From: Arachis hypogaea
Lineage: Eukaryota; Streptophyta; Magnoliopsida; Fabales; Fabaceae
DNA: 64,000 nucleotides
Assembly: GCF_003086295.3 (NCBI RefSeq)
Contig: NC_092051.1
Span: forward strand, 21,695,940 to 21,759,939
Direction of reading: 5' to 3'
The notes under the pieces: generated by a model
Database searches by the model: none
What the model was told of the DNA's origin: nothing
The model's input: the letters and a program-made list of their open reading frames with translations, nothing else
Program-made: the position numbers and the translations under genes
Shown: positions 23,101 through 34,809 of the stretch, one piece after another
Layout: each line of letters starts with the position of its first letter
Numbering within the stretch: position 1 is the first letter of the stretch

Positions 23101-23495
23101 AATTTATAACTTATTGTATAGCTCCAATGAAAGCTACTAAATTGAAATATTATCACCTAGTCTTTTATGGTCGAGCTTCAAGTTTTCATACAATAGACAA
23201 TTCCCTAGTTTAGCTGTTTTATTGCCCGTTTTTCCCCCTCGTTTGTGTTCGATTATTATGAACCAAAGCAGTGACGGAATTTGAAACAAAATTTTGGAAG
23301 CCAGATAGAGGATAATTGTCAAGATATTTTTTATATGAACTCCATTTAAGATAAGCTCGTCTAACCTTATCTCTCTGATTTGGGTGATATTGTCAAATTT
23401 GAAATCGTTTTTCAATGTCTCGTTCCAAAGAATTAATGTCAAAATCATCATATGCAACTTTTTAAACTTTTGAAGGTTGTATCTCACTTTCTTTG

Positions 23496-23666
23496 GGATT
23501 TGGATTCTCTAAAGTTTGAATTTTACTTTAGAGAGTAAAGTGTGATTTTTCACCATTTATTTTATAGGTGGGACCAAAAATAAATATGAGAAAGAAACTA
23601 TTCAAGGGTAGAAGATTACACTTTACCCTCTAAAGTACAAATTTAAAATTTAGAGGATCCAAATTC
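23496..23666. mobile_element. Mutator-type MITE, 171 bp
   Basis: The end GGATTTGGATTCTCTAAAGT is inverted at the right end as AGAGGATCCAAATTC. Inner repeats ACTTTAGAGAGTAAAGTGT / ACACTTTACCCTCTAAAGT extend the match. A perfect 9-bp TSD, CTTTCTTTG, lies at 23487-23495 and 23667-23675. Non-coding. Confidence 0.85.
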
Positions 23667-23679
23667 CTTTCTTTGTGAT

Positions 23680-24480
23680 TCATTAAAGTAGAAAAACTAT
23701 CTACAGGTGTTGATATTATAAAAGTTATATATTCTCTTTCTTAAATATTAGTCTTCCTCTTAAAAATTCATCAACCTTTTTATTTTTCATGATTATTTTA
23801 TATAAAAATTTGAATATATATCCTGTAAAATATGTAAAAAAAAGTTAAAAGGACAAATTTTAAAATTTATAATATTTATTGAATTTCTTTTATCAATTTA
23901 TACAAATACAATAATATCAATACTTATTGAATATTTTAATATTTTTTTATCATATAAAAAATTAAATTAAATAAACAGTAAAATATAAAATAATATTAAA
24001 TTAAATAAATAAAAAATAACTAATTTTTTATATTTGAACTCAAAGGTAGAGGAAGTGTTGCTTATTGAATAGAGAGCTGCGAAATGCAAACTTGGATACT
24101 TTAAGTCACAGTAAAGTATTTGAGCCAACAAAACTATTTTTTATTTTTTGAAAAAGTACTACTAATTTTTTTTATAAAAAGTTTGGAGAGTCATGGCCTC
24201 CCCTTGTCTCAACTAAGCTCCACCCCTAAACCAAAGGAAGTGATTGATAAATAGCTCACATTCTGAAATAGGAGAATATAAAATCGGAACCATGGATTTG
24301 AGAAAGAAATTTATCCATATTTCTTGTAACTCAATTTAGGATCTGCCTTTTGGTGGGCACGCATTGTTGAATCATGGCCTGTTTATTCCAAAAGAAAACA
24401 AGTGTGAATGAAGCATGAACGTTATAAAGCACACGTTACAATAATAAGTAATAACTGCATATAGTAAAACAAATTTGTAA
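23680..24480. other. AT-rich intergenic stretch
   Basis: No gene, TIR pair or RNA gene was recognised. The phrase GAGAGTCATGGCCTCCCCTTGTC with a following poor ORF near 24185 resembles repeat debris, but I cannot name it. Confidence 0.4.
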
Positions 24481-24482
24481 AG

Positions 24483-24914
24483 ATGGGAGAGGCAGAGAAA
24501 GAAATAGTGATTACCGAAGGAGATAATGAGATGGAAGAAGAGAAAGATGGAGAATTCCATTCACATTCACAAACACAAACACAAACGCAGCAGCAGCCAA
24601 ACATGTTCCAAACGGAGCTGAACATGCTGCTTGTATTCCTTTCCTTAACATACATTTCAACCGATGAGTGCATTGAAGAAGGAGAAGGAGAAGGAGCCGA
24701 AGATAAGGAGAGCACCCACATCAGAAGGGAAAGGGAGAAGGTTCCTGTGGCCAAGACATGCACCCTGTCAAGAATACAAGACAAGAGAAATGATCCTAAG
24801 CTTGGCAGGAGATCCTTTTCATCAAGATTTCAAACTACCATTAGAGACTCCAGGTACCTGCCATTCTCACGCTTTCTATTAATTAATATATCTGAGTATG
24901 AAATATCCAAATAA
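24483..24914 (+). CDS. Unrecognised ORF, possibly a small host gene or fragment
   Basis: A 143-residue ORF starts MGEAEKEIVITEGDNEMEEE. It is acidic, then has a Gln/Thr run (SHSQTQTQTQTQQQ) and a hydrophobic stretch (LNMLLVFLSLTYI). The overlapping frame 24664-24857 reads GRRFLWPRHAPCQEYKTREM before a possible GTACCT donor, and that frame looks more protein-like. A frameshift or splice may join them. I do not recognise the family. It lies between MITE-rich DNA and the 3' side of ADNT1. Confidence 0.35.
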   Translation: MGEAEKEIVITEGDNEMEEEKDGEFHSHSQTQTQTQQQPNMFQTELNMLLVFLSLTYISTDECIEEGEGEGAEDKESTHIRREREKVPVAKTCTLSRIQDKRNDPKLGRRSFSSRFQTTIRDSRYLPFSRFLLINISEYEISK

Positions 24915-26245
24915 GGAAGCTAATTATTTGTCTAGGATTATGGGGATTTAATAAACTGGAAACTCAATACTATAGCACGTCAAAGACTAGGCATGTTTGT
25001 TATCTTTTATTCAGGCATGGAAGAAAAATGTGAAGAAAAGTATCCTTCTACTTCTACTTGGGCGAGGATTACACAAATTAACTCAGATTACAGAGAACCG
25101 TTACTAAATTTTTGCTAGTGCTTTTGTACAAATTCGTACAGGAACCCCAACGCCGTCTTTTTTAGAAGCCGTTGATCACAAAAAGGATGAAGGAGATAGG
25201 GAAGTCTTGTACCTAGGGCTATGGCAACGGTATTGTCTCCTTGCATTGTTTTCCAGATGCCAATTCTTGTGCACACAACAAGTCTCTTAGACTGCTTCTT
25301 ACTATTTTAATTCTGTTATTTTTGGCTAAAATGTTAAAGGTAAAAACTATGTTGGGTTTATAACAACTATAAATTATCTTTGAATGAAAACCAAGTTCAT
25401 TCAAATACACGGTAATTTGTTGCGCAAGTCCTAGAATCAGATAAGCCGTTCATTATACATTTGTACTGAATTCAAAGTAACAAAAATTTGTACTGGAAAC
25501 CTATGATATATTCTATCATGTTTACATTCTAGGCATATAGCCACTCTTATACAAATAATTGCCACAATTTAGATTCAAAAGGGAGTATATAGATTTCTTC
25601 TACTAGAACCAATAATGACGAAGGAAGGATTTAGCTTACATTTCGAACACTCTTCCACCCAATCAGTTAACAAGTCTGGACCATTTGTATATTGAATGAG
25701 CAAAAAGAGGAACCAAGACGATTACTTACAGCAATACAACAATAAGCACCAATTGCAATCAACTACTAATAAAAGCAAACTAATATTACGTTATTCTAAA
25801 AGCAAACATGAAGTAAAAAGAAAAAAAAAGCCAGGGTTATTGTTTGTGTAAGTAAGTCTGGCAGCTTAAAAATTCGCATGAGAAAGCAAGTCATAATAAT
25901 GAATACAACCTGGAGATGGAGCTATGGAGGAGCATCCAATAATCAATGACTGAAACTCCAGCAGTAAAAATGCTTTCTTCACTCGTGCAGAAAAAGCCAA
26001 GCACATATGTCGTTGTATTGTTTTTCCACAACACTTATTGCCAGAGAAGATGAATAAGAAGCTAATGCTACAGCATGTTCCCAAGGAAATACAAATAGGA
26101 AACAAGGGAATTCATTTATAGACTCTATCTCAAATGCTTCCTAACTCATCTGTAGAGAGATGAAAAACAAGAAAATAGCCCTACTTTGCCATCTCTGCAT
26201 CCCCTTGCCTACCAAAAACCCCAAACAGGCAAACTGATATATCCT
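24915..26245. other. Intergenic region downstream of ADNT1
   Basis: No supported gene. The part next to the carrier stop (about 25850-26245) probably includes its 3' UTR on the minus strand. No clear repeat ends were found. Confidence 0.4.
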
Positions 26246-29200
26246 TCAGTCTGATATTCTGAACTCCACTCCTAAAACGTCCTTCACCACCTCATATGTT
26301 ACAAATGCAATTGCTATGGATGGGACGACCTGCAATATAGAGTTGAAGAATGGTTTTAGCAACATGGGAAAATTAAGGCCTTCGAAAATTGGTTACAGTA
26401 AATGAGAATTGAGATCATCCATGAGCACCAACCATCTAGTAAGGCATTAAACAAATGGAAATATTACAATTTCCTCAGTTTATCACATCCTACAAAGAGG
26501 CTGCTATGCACTTGCTCATTGATTTGTGTGGCTAAGGACTGCAACCCAAATTTGTTATAAATAACTCATGACTCTTCTAAATAGGACAGCACTAGTGACT
26601 AGACAAGGGTGGAAAATCTAAGGCCAATATATCATTTCTTGAATCAGACCACAGAAACTTCAGATAAGTAGAGACAATGCAACTGAGTAGAAGCTTGTTA
26701 AGTTTGAAGTATTAGCCAGCGGGGATACACTAATAAATGATGGGCTAGTTGCACAACTGACACCAAGTCATCATGTGACAAAGTGAGCAGCACGAAATAA
26801 ATCTACAGTCAAGTTGGATATAGCAACCAGATTTTGCAAAACTAGATCATTCATGAGCATATTAACATAAAGATTTACCTTTACAGAATTGGGAACCAGA
26901 CCCTTGTATAATGCACCAACTCCTTCATACCGAACAGTTTTCCTAAATGCATCAACCATGCCAGTATATTCAAGTGGGGCCTTTACTCTTCCATCGCCAG
27001 CTACAACAGAGGCAGCATGGTTCCACCCCACCATCTGCATTCTTCGACGAATGACATCAAGGGGATAAGCAACAGTTTGCCCAACAGTTCCAGCTGCAGC
27101 ACCACATGCCAGGCGAGTTGTCACACTCAACTCAGAATCTTGCACTAGACCAAATGGATTGGATTTAACTAACCAATCTTTCAAAGACTCATAAACAGCA
27201 AAGTTTAGACCTACATATGGAACCTGGAAAACAGGAAAAACAATTAAAAATAAGAAAGCATCAATTCTAATAACAGCACTACATCATGAGAGGAGGGGGT
27301 GGGGGACTTTAAGCCTTTAAGGAGTCAATTATATCACTTGCATGAATAGCCCATGAATCCAACAGCAAAAACACAATATTAAGATTTGTCATATTTGCCA
27401 TTATGATCATGACTGTAACCATCAACTTTGTAAAGAAGTAAAAATGAAAAGATTACTCACAACTCCAATGACTGAAGGAAGCCAACCCTTATATAAAGCA
27501 CGTGGGCCTTCTTCCCTAAGCACAGTTGTCAAAGCATGGAACATCCCTCTGTACTGGTAAGGGGACTTCTCTGTCTGCAAATACAACAAAAAGTATACTA
27601 TAAATATTAAGAGCAGTAGAGCACAAAGAACACGAAGAAAACCAATGTTATATCTTCTCTCTATGTGATTTGCAAACCAAGCAATTGGTAAACAGAAAAA
27701 TGAAGGTAAAGATGTACCTGTACAGTTATCCTGCCTCGAACCATATCCATTGGATAAGTTGCGGACATGGCAATTATTCCAGCACATGCTCCAGCTCCAA
27801 GACGTAACACAGGAGTCAGCTGAGCATCCTCTGCCAAAATCACAAGAAAAACTGTTAGACAAACGGCGGTTTTCATATCTGAACCCACCCCCAGCCCCTT
27901 TCCTTGCTTTGATTGAGAAAAGTGCTACTTATTAATTTTCATTGTAAAGTTTTCATAGGTACATCTGTAAAAATATCAGTTAATGAGAAAGCAGTAACTG
28001 GAAACCAAAACCTGCATTTCCTCTCACCCAACACCAAAAAAACAGATGGGAAAAAAAACAATAAATACGGACATACCATTTCCAGTTTTCTGCTGATACA
28101 GCTGCAGTATAGCTCTGAGAGAAAACAATAGTCAGTGAAACAGGGCAGAGACGCTTAAAAATATGTCAGATGCAATGAACAAAAAACTGAAACTTGTTAA
28201 ATGAAACTGCTCCCTAAAAGTTCAACAAGAATTGCAGAAACCAATTTGTAGCCATTACAAGTTATCAGCTTGACAGTGCACTGAAATGAAATGACAACAG
28301 AAAATGCCAAACAATAAAGCAACCAGTGAATTACTGTAAATCTAAAGGACAACTTACTTCGAAGCTTGCTCATAACTGAAGAACTTTACTGCAGAATTGG
28401 GGACAATTCGAGCACAATTAGTTCCATTCCCTTTGAAGAGTCCACGAAAACCTTCAGTCCTCCATATATATTTTAGACCTTGAACTGTTCCATTGTATTT
28501 TATGTTGTGGGGATTCTGGACCTGTTCAATAGTGCAAGGGCCAACAAAACATCACAATCATGCCCATTCCAGGGGCACACATACACCAAAACTCCGAAAA
28601 AATAAAATAAAATGGAACTCATCAAATGTAAATTAATTATTCCAGCATACAGAATTTAACAAAACCTAGAATTTAGATCAGAGCAACAAAATAAATTTAC
28701 CTGCAGCAAAATCTTCAGGCGTTCAAGTGGAGCAACAGCTGTTCGTGATCTGCATAGATACAAAAATGTTCAAAACAAATTCACAAGCTTCAAATTCATA
28801 CAGCAAGTCACTAAATTGATTCATCCTACCACTGGAATTTGACATTTCAATACAGACTGATGTCATGCTAAAATGCATCGTTTATCTCATAAGACATAAT
28901 TAAACTGCAGAGTGGTTCTACTGCACAACTAGCGATCCAATTCAAGTTTACACACTCAACAGAACAGTTTTTAGCAACTTCCCATGTTAACATCATAGTT
29001 TACTTTTAGTGGATCGCATTCCATTAATTAAAAAAAAAATGCAAAAAGTTGGTATTTTTTGGTGAAATAAAAAGGGGCAAGTGCTTCTTTGCTCTCAGAC
29101 AAAGAAACACCAAAGCGTAATTATTCATGCAGTAGTGTCGTATCCCCATCCAGCATCGAAATTATCGGAGGGAAGCCAATGGAAACAAAACCAAATGCAA

Positions 29201-29468
29201 ACAGCTTCCAAATTCTAACTAATCAATTTTTGTAGCTTAATAGTTAAGACAAACAAAACAGGAATGTTTATAATAATAACAATAATAATAATAATTGAGA
29301 AAAAAATTGAGGAGAGAATAGAAGAGAAGCATACACTCCTCCGGCGACGCCACCAGCGACGAGGGACTTGCAGATGCTGGTGAAGGCATAGCTGGGAGCA
29401 GCCTTGACGCCTTCTCTGGCTAGCTTGGCCTCCTCGGCCAGATTCACGATCTTCGTCTCCGATGCCAT
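26246..29468 (-). CDS. ADNT1: Mitochondrial adenine nucleotide transporter ADNT1-like carrier
   Basis: A member of the mitochondrial carrier family (SLC25). Arabidopsis ADNT1 exchanges AMP and ATP/ADP across the inner mitochondrial membrane. Eight exons on the minus strand: 29468-29335, 28749-28701, 28521-28358, 28114-28077, 27830-27718, 27574-27461, 27223-26879 and 26329-26246. They sum to 1,041 bp, or 346 residues, and all splice sites are GT-AG. The three carrier signatures are present: VAPLERLKILLQ (repeat 1), YPMDMVRGRITVQ (repeat 2) and YPLDVIRRRMQMVG (repeat 3). The start MASETKIVNLAEEAKLAREG and end VLGVEFRISD fit ADNT1. The RRRMQ motif of ADP/ATP-type carriers is visible. No frame breaks. 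Confidence 0.95.
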
Positions 29469-29720
29469 TACACCAAAAACCCTAAAGCTTAACCTAACGA
29501 GACCTTGAAAGAAAGAAGAGAGAAGGTATCGGAGATGTCGATCTGATCGTGAGTTTGGAAGAAGAATAGGTGGAGATTAGCGCAGAGAAGCGATCATTGG
29601 CGAATTGAGAGGGTGCGGCTGAGACAAAACAGAGAGCTCACAACAACCACAACTGAGTCTCAGACACTGACGGCGTTCGTTACAGTTGGTTTTTATTCGC
29701 ACTATATATACTCACACTCT
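29469..29720 (-). promoter_or_regulatory. ADNT1 5' UTR and TATA box
   Basis: On the minus strand a TATA-like TATATATA lies at 29710-29703, about 235 bp upstream of the ATG. That puts transcription start near 29675 and the leader at about 200 nt. The leader has CTC/GAGA-rich stretches and ends AAACCCTAAAG...GGTGTAATGGC. The assignment is from position and motif only. Confidence 0.6.
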
Positions 29721-29749
29721 GCATCCATACACGTGGATTCATCTCCCTT

Positions 29750-30830
29750 CAGTATGTGCTAACTGGAAACAACCAAACTTTCTTTCCTTCCCTTTCAATA
29801 CCAAATTATCGATTTATCGCATTCATTTTTCTACTCACAAGATAATATAATGTAATGATAGAAAAATTATTGTCATAATTTAGTTTATATCATCGATAAA
29901 ATTTAGTGTTTTTGATAAATATTTAACTAATAAAAGCATATTTATGTTAATTTTTTTTAATTTTAATAATATAAAAATAAAATATTAACATTGATCAAAA
30001 TTGTTCTCTCAAAGATAATTTTACAACAATTACTAGATATAGAGTGAGCAACATTTAAAAATATTCATGAGAGTATGAAACAATGCATCAAAATTAATTT
30101 ATTTCTTCTAGAAAAGCAGGCCATCATATCACACCTCATTACCATTTACTCCCAATTTTTAAATATTACTAGAAGAAATAAAAAATAAAACAATAATAAA
30201 TAGACACATGTAAAGAAAAAAAATAAGTATGATATATGAAAGAAAATTTAATAAATTACAATAATAAATGTTTAGGATAAAGAATGAAAAAAAAAATTGC
30301 AAATTTTTTTTTTAAAATTAAAAGTTTTATTCCATCCAAAAAAAAAATACAAATATAATTACAAGAATCAAACGGGTGATCGAATCAATTAACAGATTTA
30401 TTGGTTTATTAGTTTAAAAATAGATTACTGATTAAACTAATATAACTGGTCTTACATAAATAAAAATATAAAATATTAAAAAATTTAAAATTAAAATATT
30501 TATTTACTAACATTTTAATATGTAAATATTTAAAATGTTTAATATTTATTTTAGTAATTATATAAATTCTAATAAAATAAATATATAAAATTATAATAAA
30601 ATAAAAATATTAATAATAAAAATAAAAAATATAATATTATTATTAAAAGATAAAATTAATATTTGATATAACTTAAATTTGACTTAATTAAATTATATAT
30701 AAATTATAATATAATATGAGTTTTTATATTATTATATGAACAAATATATATAACAAAAAAAAAATCTTTTTAAGTTGCACTATGTATTTAATATATAAAA
30801 TTATTAACACACTTTGTAGTAAGAAGATAA
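29750..30830. other. AT-rich intergenic sequence
   Basis: Very AT-rich, with runs such as TAAAATATTAAAAAATTTAAAA. No ORF, TIR pair or RNA gene that I can support. Confidence 0.5.
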
Positions 30831-30859
30831 TTAGCCTGGTGGTAGAGGTATGTCTAGCC

Positions 30860-33800
30860 ATACATGAGGTATAAGGGTCGAAATCTTGCTGTTGATCGGT
30901 CTGGTTTAACTATAATTCTGCTTCAATTTCATGAAGGAGACAAAGGGAAACTGAAGCTATTGTGTCTAGTGAGGTGTCTTCATGCTCAAAAAACCAAAAA
31001 AAATCACTTGTTCTTACTTTTCCATATGTTCCATGCTACAATTGCAAGAAGACGCAGCAAATAGTGTTCATCTTGCCGTCTTCGGAGGTCGTCTCTTGTT
31101 GCCAACCAAACTTGGAGAAAGGTAGCATAATTGTCTCTGAGCTTTAGGTTGTTTAATTTCTCTTTTTTTCAGACTGATTTTGCATTTGGATATGAAAAAA
31201 GACAATGAAAAATCGATTCTTTTTTACCACAATTTATGGGACAGCTCAGTGAGGAAGTGGGAAACTAACGGTGAATAACTTCCATGACCGGCAATCTCTC
31301 ATGCAAAGCTCGCAAGAGGAAGATTTTGATCTTGGACGGAATTTTTAGTTTTCACAATTTCTTCCACATACTCTGCCTCTGTTTGTTTCTGGAAGTGCTT
31401 CAAAAGGGGCGTGGTAGAACTGATATGCTACCAAATAGCTAGATGCGGTGTTGTACATACCTGATTTACTATGGATCTAGGTAAGTATATCCTCTCCATC
31501 TCCGATTTTTACTTTTCTGATGCGTTGAGCTATATTCTGAGGAAAAATATTTCTAATAAGTTGGTCATTCCAGTTTTTGCTTGGATCAAACAAGTCCTTG
31601 ACCTAATACAGTTGATTCACGTGTCCATCAGGTATGGTCCCACATTGCAGCGTGAACGAGTGAGGTGGGGGGAGCCAAGGATCAGAGAAGATTTTGACAT
31701 TGCAACCAGAACCTATTTCCCATCACAAGCCTTTTTCAATGACTTTGTGTCCTTCATGAATCTTCTCCAGTCCCAAGAAGGTATAATTCAAACTTTAGCA
31801 TTCATCACATTTTCATATCTGAAATATTTTTCTTTCAGCATTTTAGCAAGTAGTGAATTAGGTTGTTGAACTATTTTCCAGCACTACTTGTCTAATAATG
31901 CCAAATTCTGAGCCCTGAGATCTTTGAAATAAAGGTCCCCTTCTTTCTTAGGTCTAGACATCTAGTCCCAACTAATTCATGCCATCTTTCGTTCCGAACC
32001 CTTTTGACTCCACGAAAATTGCTTTAGTATACTGTGAATTTCATGAATGAGGTTGTTCGAAAGTTTAAAACATGAAAGGGGTATTATGGCTAAAGAAAAT
32101 TGCCGATTTGTTTATATTCACTTTTGACCACTAAACCCCTCATACTCTTCCACAACTAGATAATTTGAAGACAACTGTCATTAAAGGCTTTATAGAATAG
32201 AATAGAGTCATCTGTGAACAGTAGGTGGTTGATCACAGGGCTTTTTCGGTTGATATAGAATCCTTCAATAGCTTTGTTTTGCTCTGCCTTGTGTAGCAAG
32301 AAGGAGAGTCCTTCTGCACAATAAAAAAAAATATGGGGATAGAGGATCACCCTGATTAATCTCTCTACTTGGCCTAAAAAAGTCAAAAGATTGTCCTTCC
32401 ACAACGATAGAGTAAGAAACAAACGTCACCACCTCTTGAATCCAACCAATCCATCTAGAATTAAACCGCAACTTCCATAGTATAAACCATAGAAAATTTT
32501 ATTCCACCTTATCATAGACCTTGCTCATATCTAATTTCACAGTCATCTCGTTTACAAGCCCCATCTTTTTAATCTTCAGATAATGCATACATTTATGTAC
32601 AATGAAACTATTATCTAAAATTAGTCTACCCTTCAAAAAAGCACATTGGTTGTGACTCACTAATTTATTCATGATCCCTTGTAACCTATGCACCCGCACT
32701 TTTGCAATGATCTTATAAATAACAGAGGAAAGACTAATAAGTCTTACTTGTGTAATTTCTGTAGTATTAAGAATCTTTGTAATAAGACATATCTGGGTGT
32801 GATTGAAAGCCTTCAGCAGTCTCCTAATCCCAAAGAAACTATTAATCGCATGAAAAACATCTAATCCAACAACATCCCAATAAACCTGAAAGAACTTAGC
32901 AATAAAACCATCATCATCCAAAGCACTCAAAAGATGGATAGAAAAGGCAGCCCTCTTCACCTCTTCCAAGGACACTAGTCTGGTCAGCTTCTGGTTCATT
33001 GTATTAGTAACTTTTAGATGAAAATCAGCAAATACTTTCTCCGATTCTAGTTGATTGACTGATGTAAATAAATCTTTATAACTTTTCTCTGCCACCCCAG
33101 CAATCTCAGCATGAGAGGTTACCATCGCACCATCTTGATCAATTAACTTTCATATCTTATTTCTACGATTTCGAGATTGAAAACTTTGGTGGAAGAATTT
33201 GGAATTCTAGTATCCTACCTTTAACCACTTAATACATGACTTTTCTTTCCAGTAGCTTTCCTCTTTACCATACACCTCTCCTAGTTGACTTTCCAAAATA
33301 GTGATTTCTATCCCCCCCATTGATACTTGCTGATTTTAGTTCTTCTAGTTTCTTAAGGAGATCTTCAATTTTCTTCTGAGAATTTACTATATTCTGTTGT
33401 TGCCATTTAACCAGCTTGTGTCTACAGAATTTTAGCTTCTGGGCAAGGCAAGACATAGGAGAACCTTCAACAATTGTACCCCATGCTTCTAGTACTTGCT
33501 TCTGAACCTCCTCATCCCACACTAGTGTTCCTGGAATTTGAATCGAGGCTTAGATCGCTCAACCTGGGAGCTAGAATCCAGTAATAAAGGCGAATTTGAG
33601 TCTTCCACCCTAACAGTAATATAAAACTCTCCTGAACCCACTACCTGAACATTTATGTCTTCCCTCCAAGCCAAAGTATTCCCCCACAGATCCCAAAGGA
33701 TTGACTAAAAACTAGCTTCCAAAACTACAGCTCTTAATCTTACGTTCCACTAATCGAGATTGGTTTTTGTTTTCACAGAGAAAACCAATCTTGGGGAGTG

Positions 33801-34800
33801 GGATCTACAAATCCCTTTTAAATTTTGGATTGTCAGGGGTCTTCACAAACCCCGACAATTCCAAATTAAGCACTTCATAGTTCATGGGGATCATTTGTTG
33901 GCTGGCACCCTCCACTATTAAATTATTGTCAGACTCCAAACCTAGGCAAATTTTCTTCAAGCTGACTTCATTCTCTTTCCCACCTATTTCCCTTTTTTCT
34001 CCAGTTATCTTCTTAATGTTTCTTTTTCCTTGCCTCACCATTTGAGTAAAAGACGTATATTTTTTTTTATTTACCGAGTTTCTTGCAAAAACTACACTCC
34101 ATTATTCTACTAAAAGAAATGTCATTCAAGGCCGAGGTCATTGTGTTGCTTATCTTCTCTTTGACTCATTCTCTAACATTATTACTATTTTCTCCAAGAG
34201 CTAAGTCATACCCACAAGAGCTGCTGCTTACCCCCCAAGTTCCGCTTCCTTTCATGCTTAGTTTTGCAAAATCATCAAGGAGCCACAATGAGGCTGGTTT
34301 CTTCTTCTGCTGCTGCTTCGGGTTGTGTGAGGCACTAGTCTTGGTGTTACCAAGCTCTTTTTTTTATCTTCACTCGTCTTCTAACTTGGTCAGCTTTTAA
34401 CCACTCACCTATGTACTTTGTCTTCTTTCACCACATTATTTGTTGAGTCCGTTAAAAAAAAGGACATATTTTAGTACCATGTCCTAAATAACCACAATAG
34501 GTGCAGAAGATTCCAATTCTTTTATAGCACAGACCAATCTCCATAGTAGCTTGATTCGGCCCCTGTAATTTCAGACTATCCTTGATTGGTCTCTCATTAT
34601 TGATCATCACTTTAGCTTTAAGGATTTGACCTTCCTTTTTATTTCAAATAATCCTGCATCCAGCACCTCCCCCATTTTCCTCCCAACTTTCTCTCCACCT
34701 CTATCGACTTAAAGCACTCAGGTACTCCCTAAAATTGCACCCAAATAGGGAAGGTAGAAATCTGGCTTATGTAATACTTTTCCAAAAGGGATACATATCA
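30860..34800 (-). pseudogene. L1-type LINE (non-LTR retrotransposon), decayed
   Basis: Minus-strand remains appear in order. A DUF4283-like gag segment (about 34800-34560, STFPIWVQF) comes first. A plant LINE zinc knuckle follows (about 34540-34460, FCTYCGYLGHGTKIC). Next come a remnant of the endonuclease C-terminus (about 33600-33480, PRFKFQEHW) and reverse transcriptase (33125-32156). The RT shows RLISLSSVIYKIIAKVRVHR, AFLKGRLILDN, INQGDPLSP and the active-site region LLFTDDSILF. A 3' zf-RVT/tail region follows (about 31800-31050, NDQLIRNIFPQNIAQRI, LLRLLAIVAWNIWKS). Most of the endonuclease is missing and stops are frequent. Plus-strand ORFs at 30864 and 31471 are shadows of this element. 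The 3' poly(A) and TSD were not found. Confidence 0.8.
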
Positions 34801-34809
34801 AGTAAGTAG

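Noticed and set aside
30838..30900. tRNA-like A-box (TAGCCTGGTGG) and B-box-like (GGGTCGAAATC) pair
   Set aside because: The B-box deviates, no cloverleaf forms, there is no A-tail or TSD, and it overlaps the LINE end. Too weak for a SINE or tRNA call.
31471..31869. 132-residue plus-strand ORF (MDLGKYILSISDFYFS...) as a gene
   Set aside because: The opposite strand reads as the 3' part of the LINE (NDQLIRNIFPQNIAQRI), so the ORF is its shadow.
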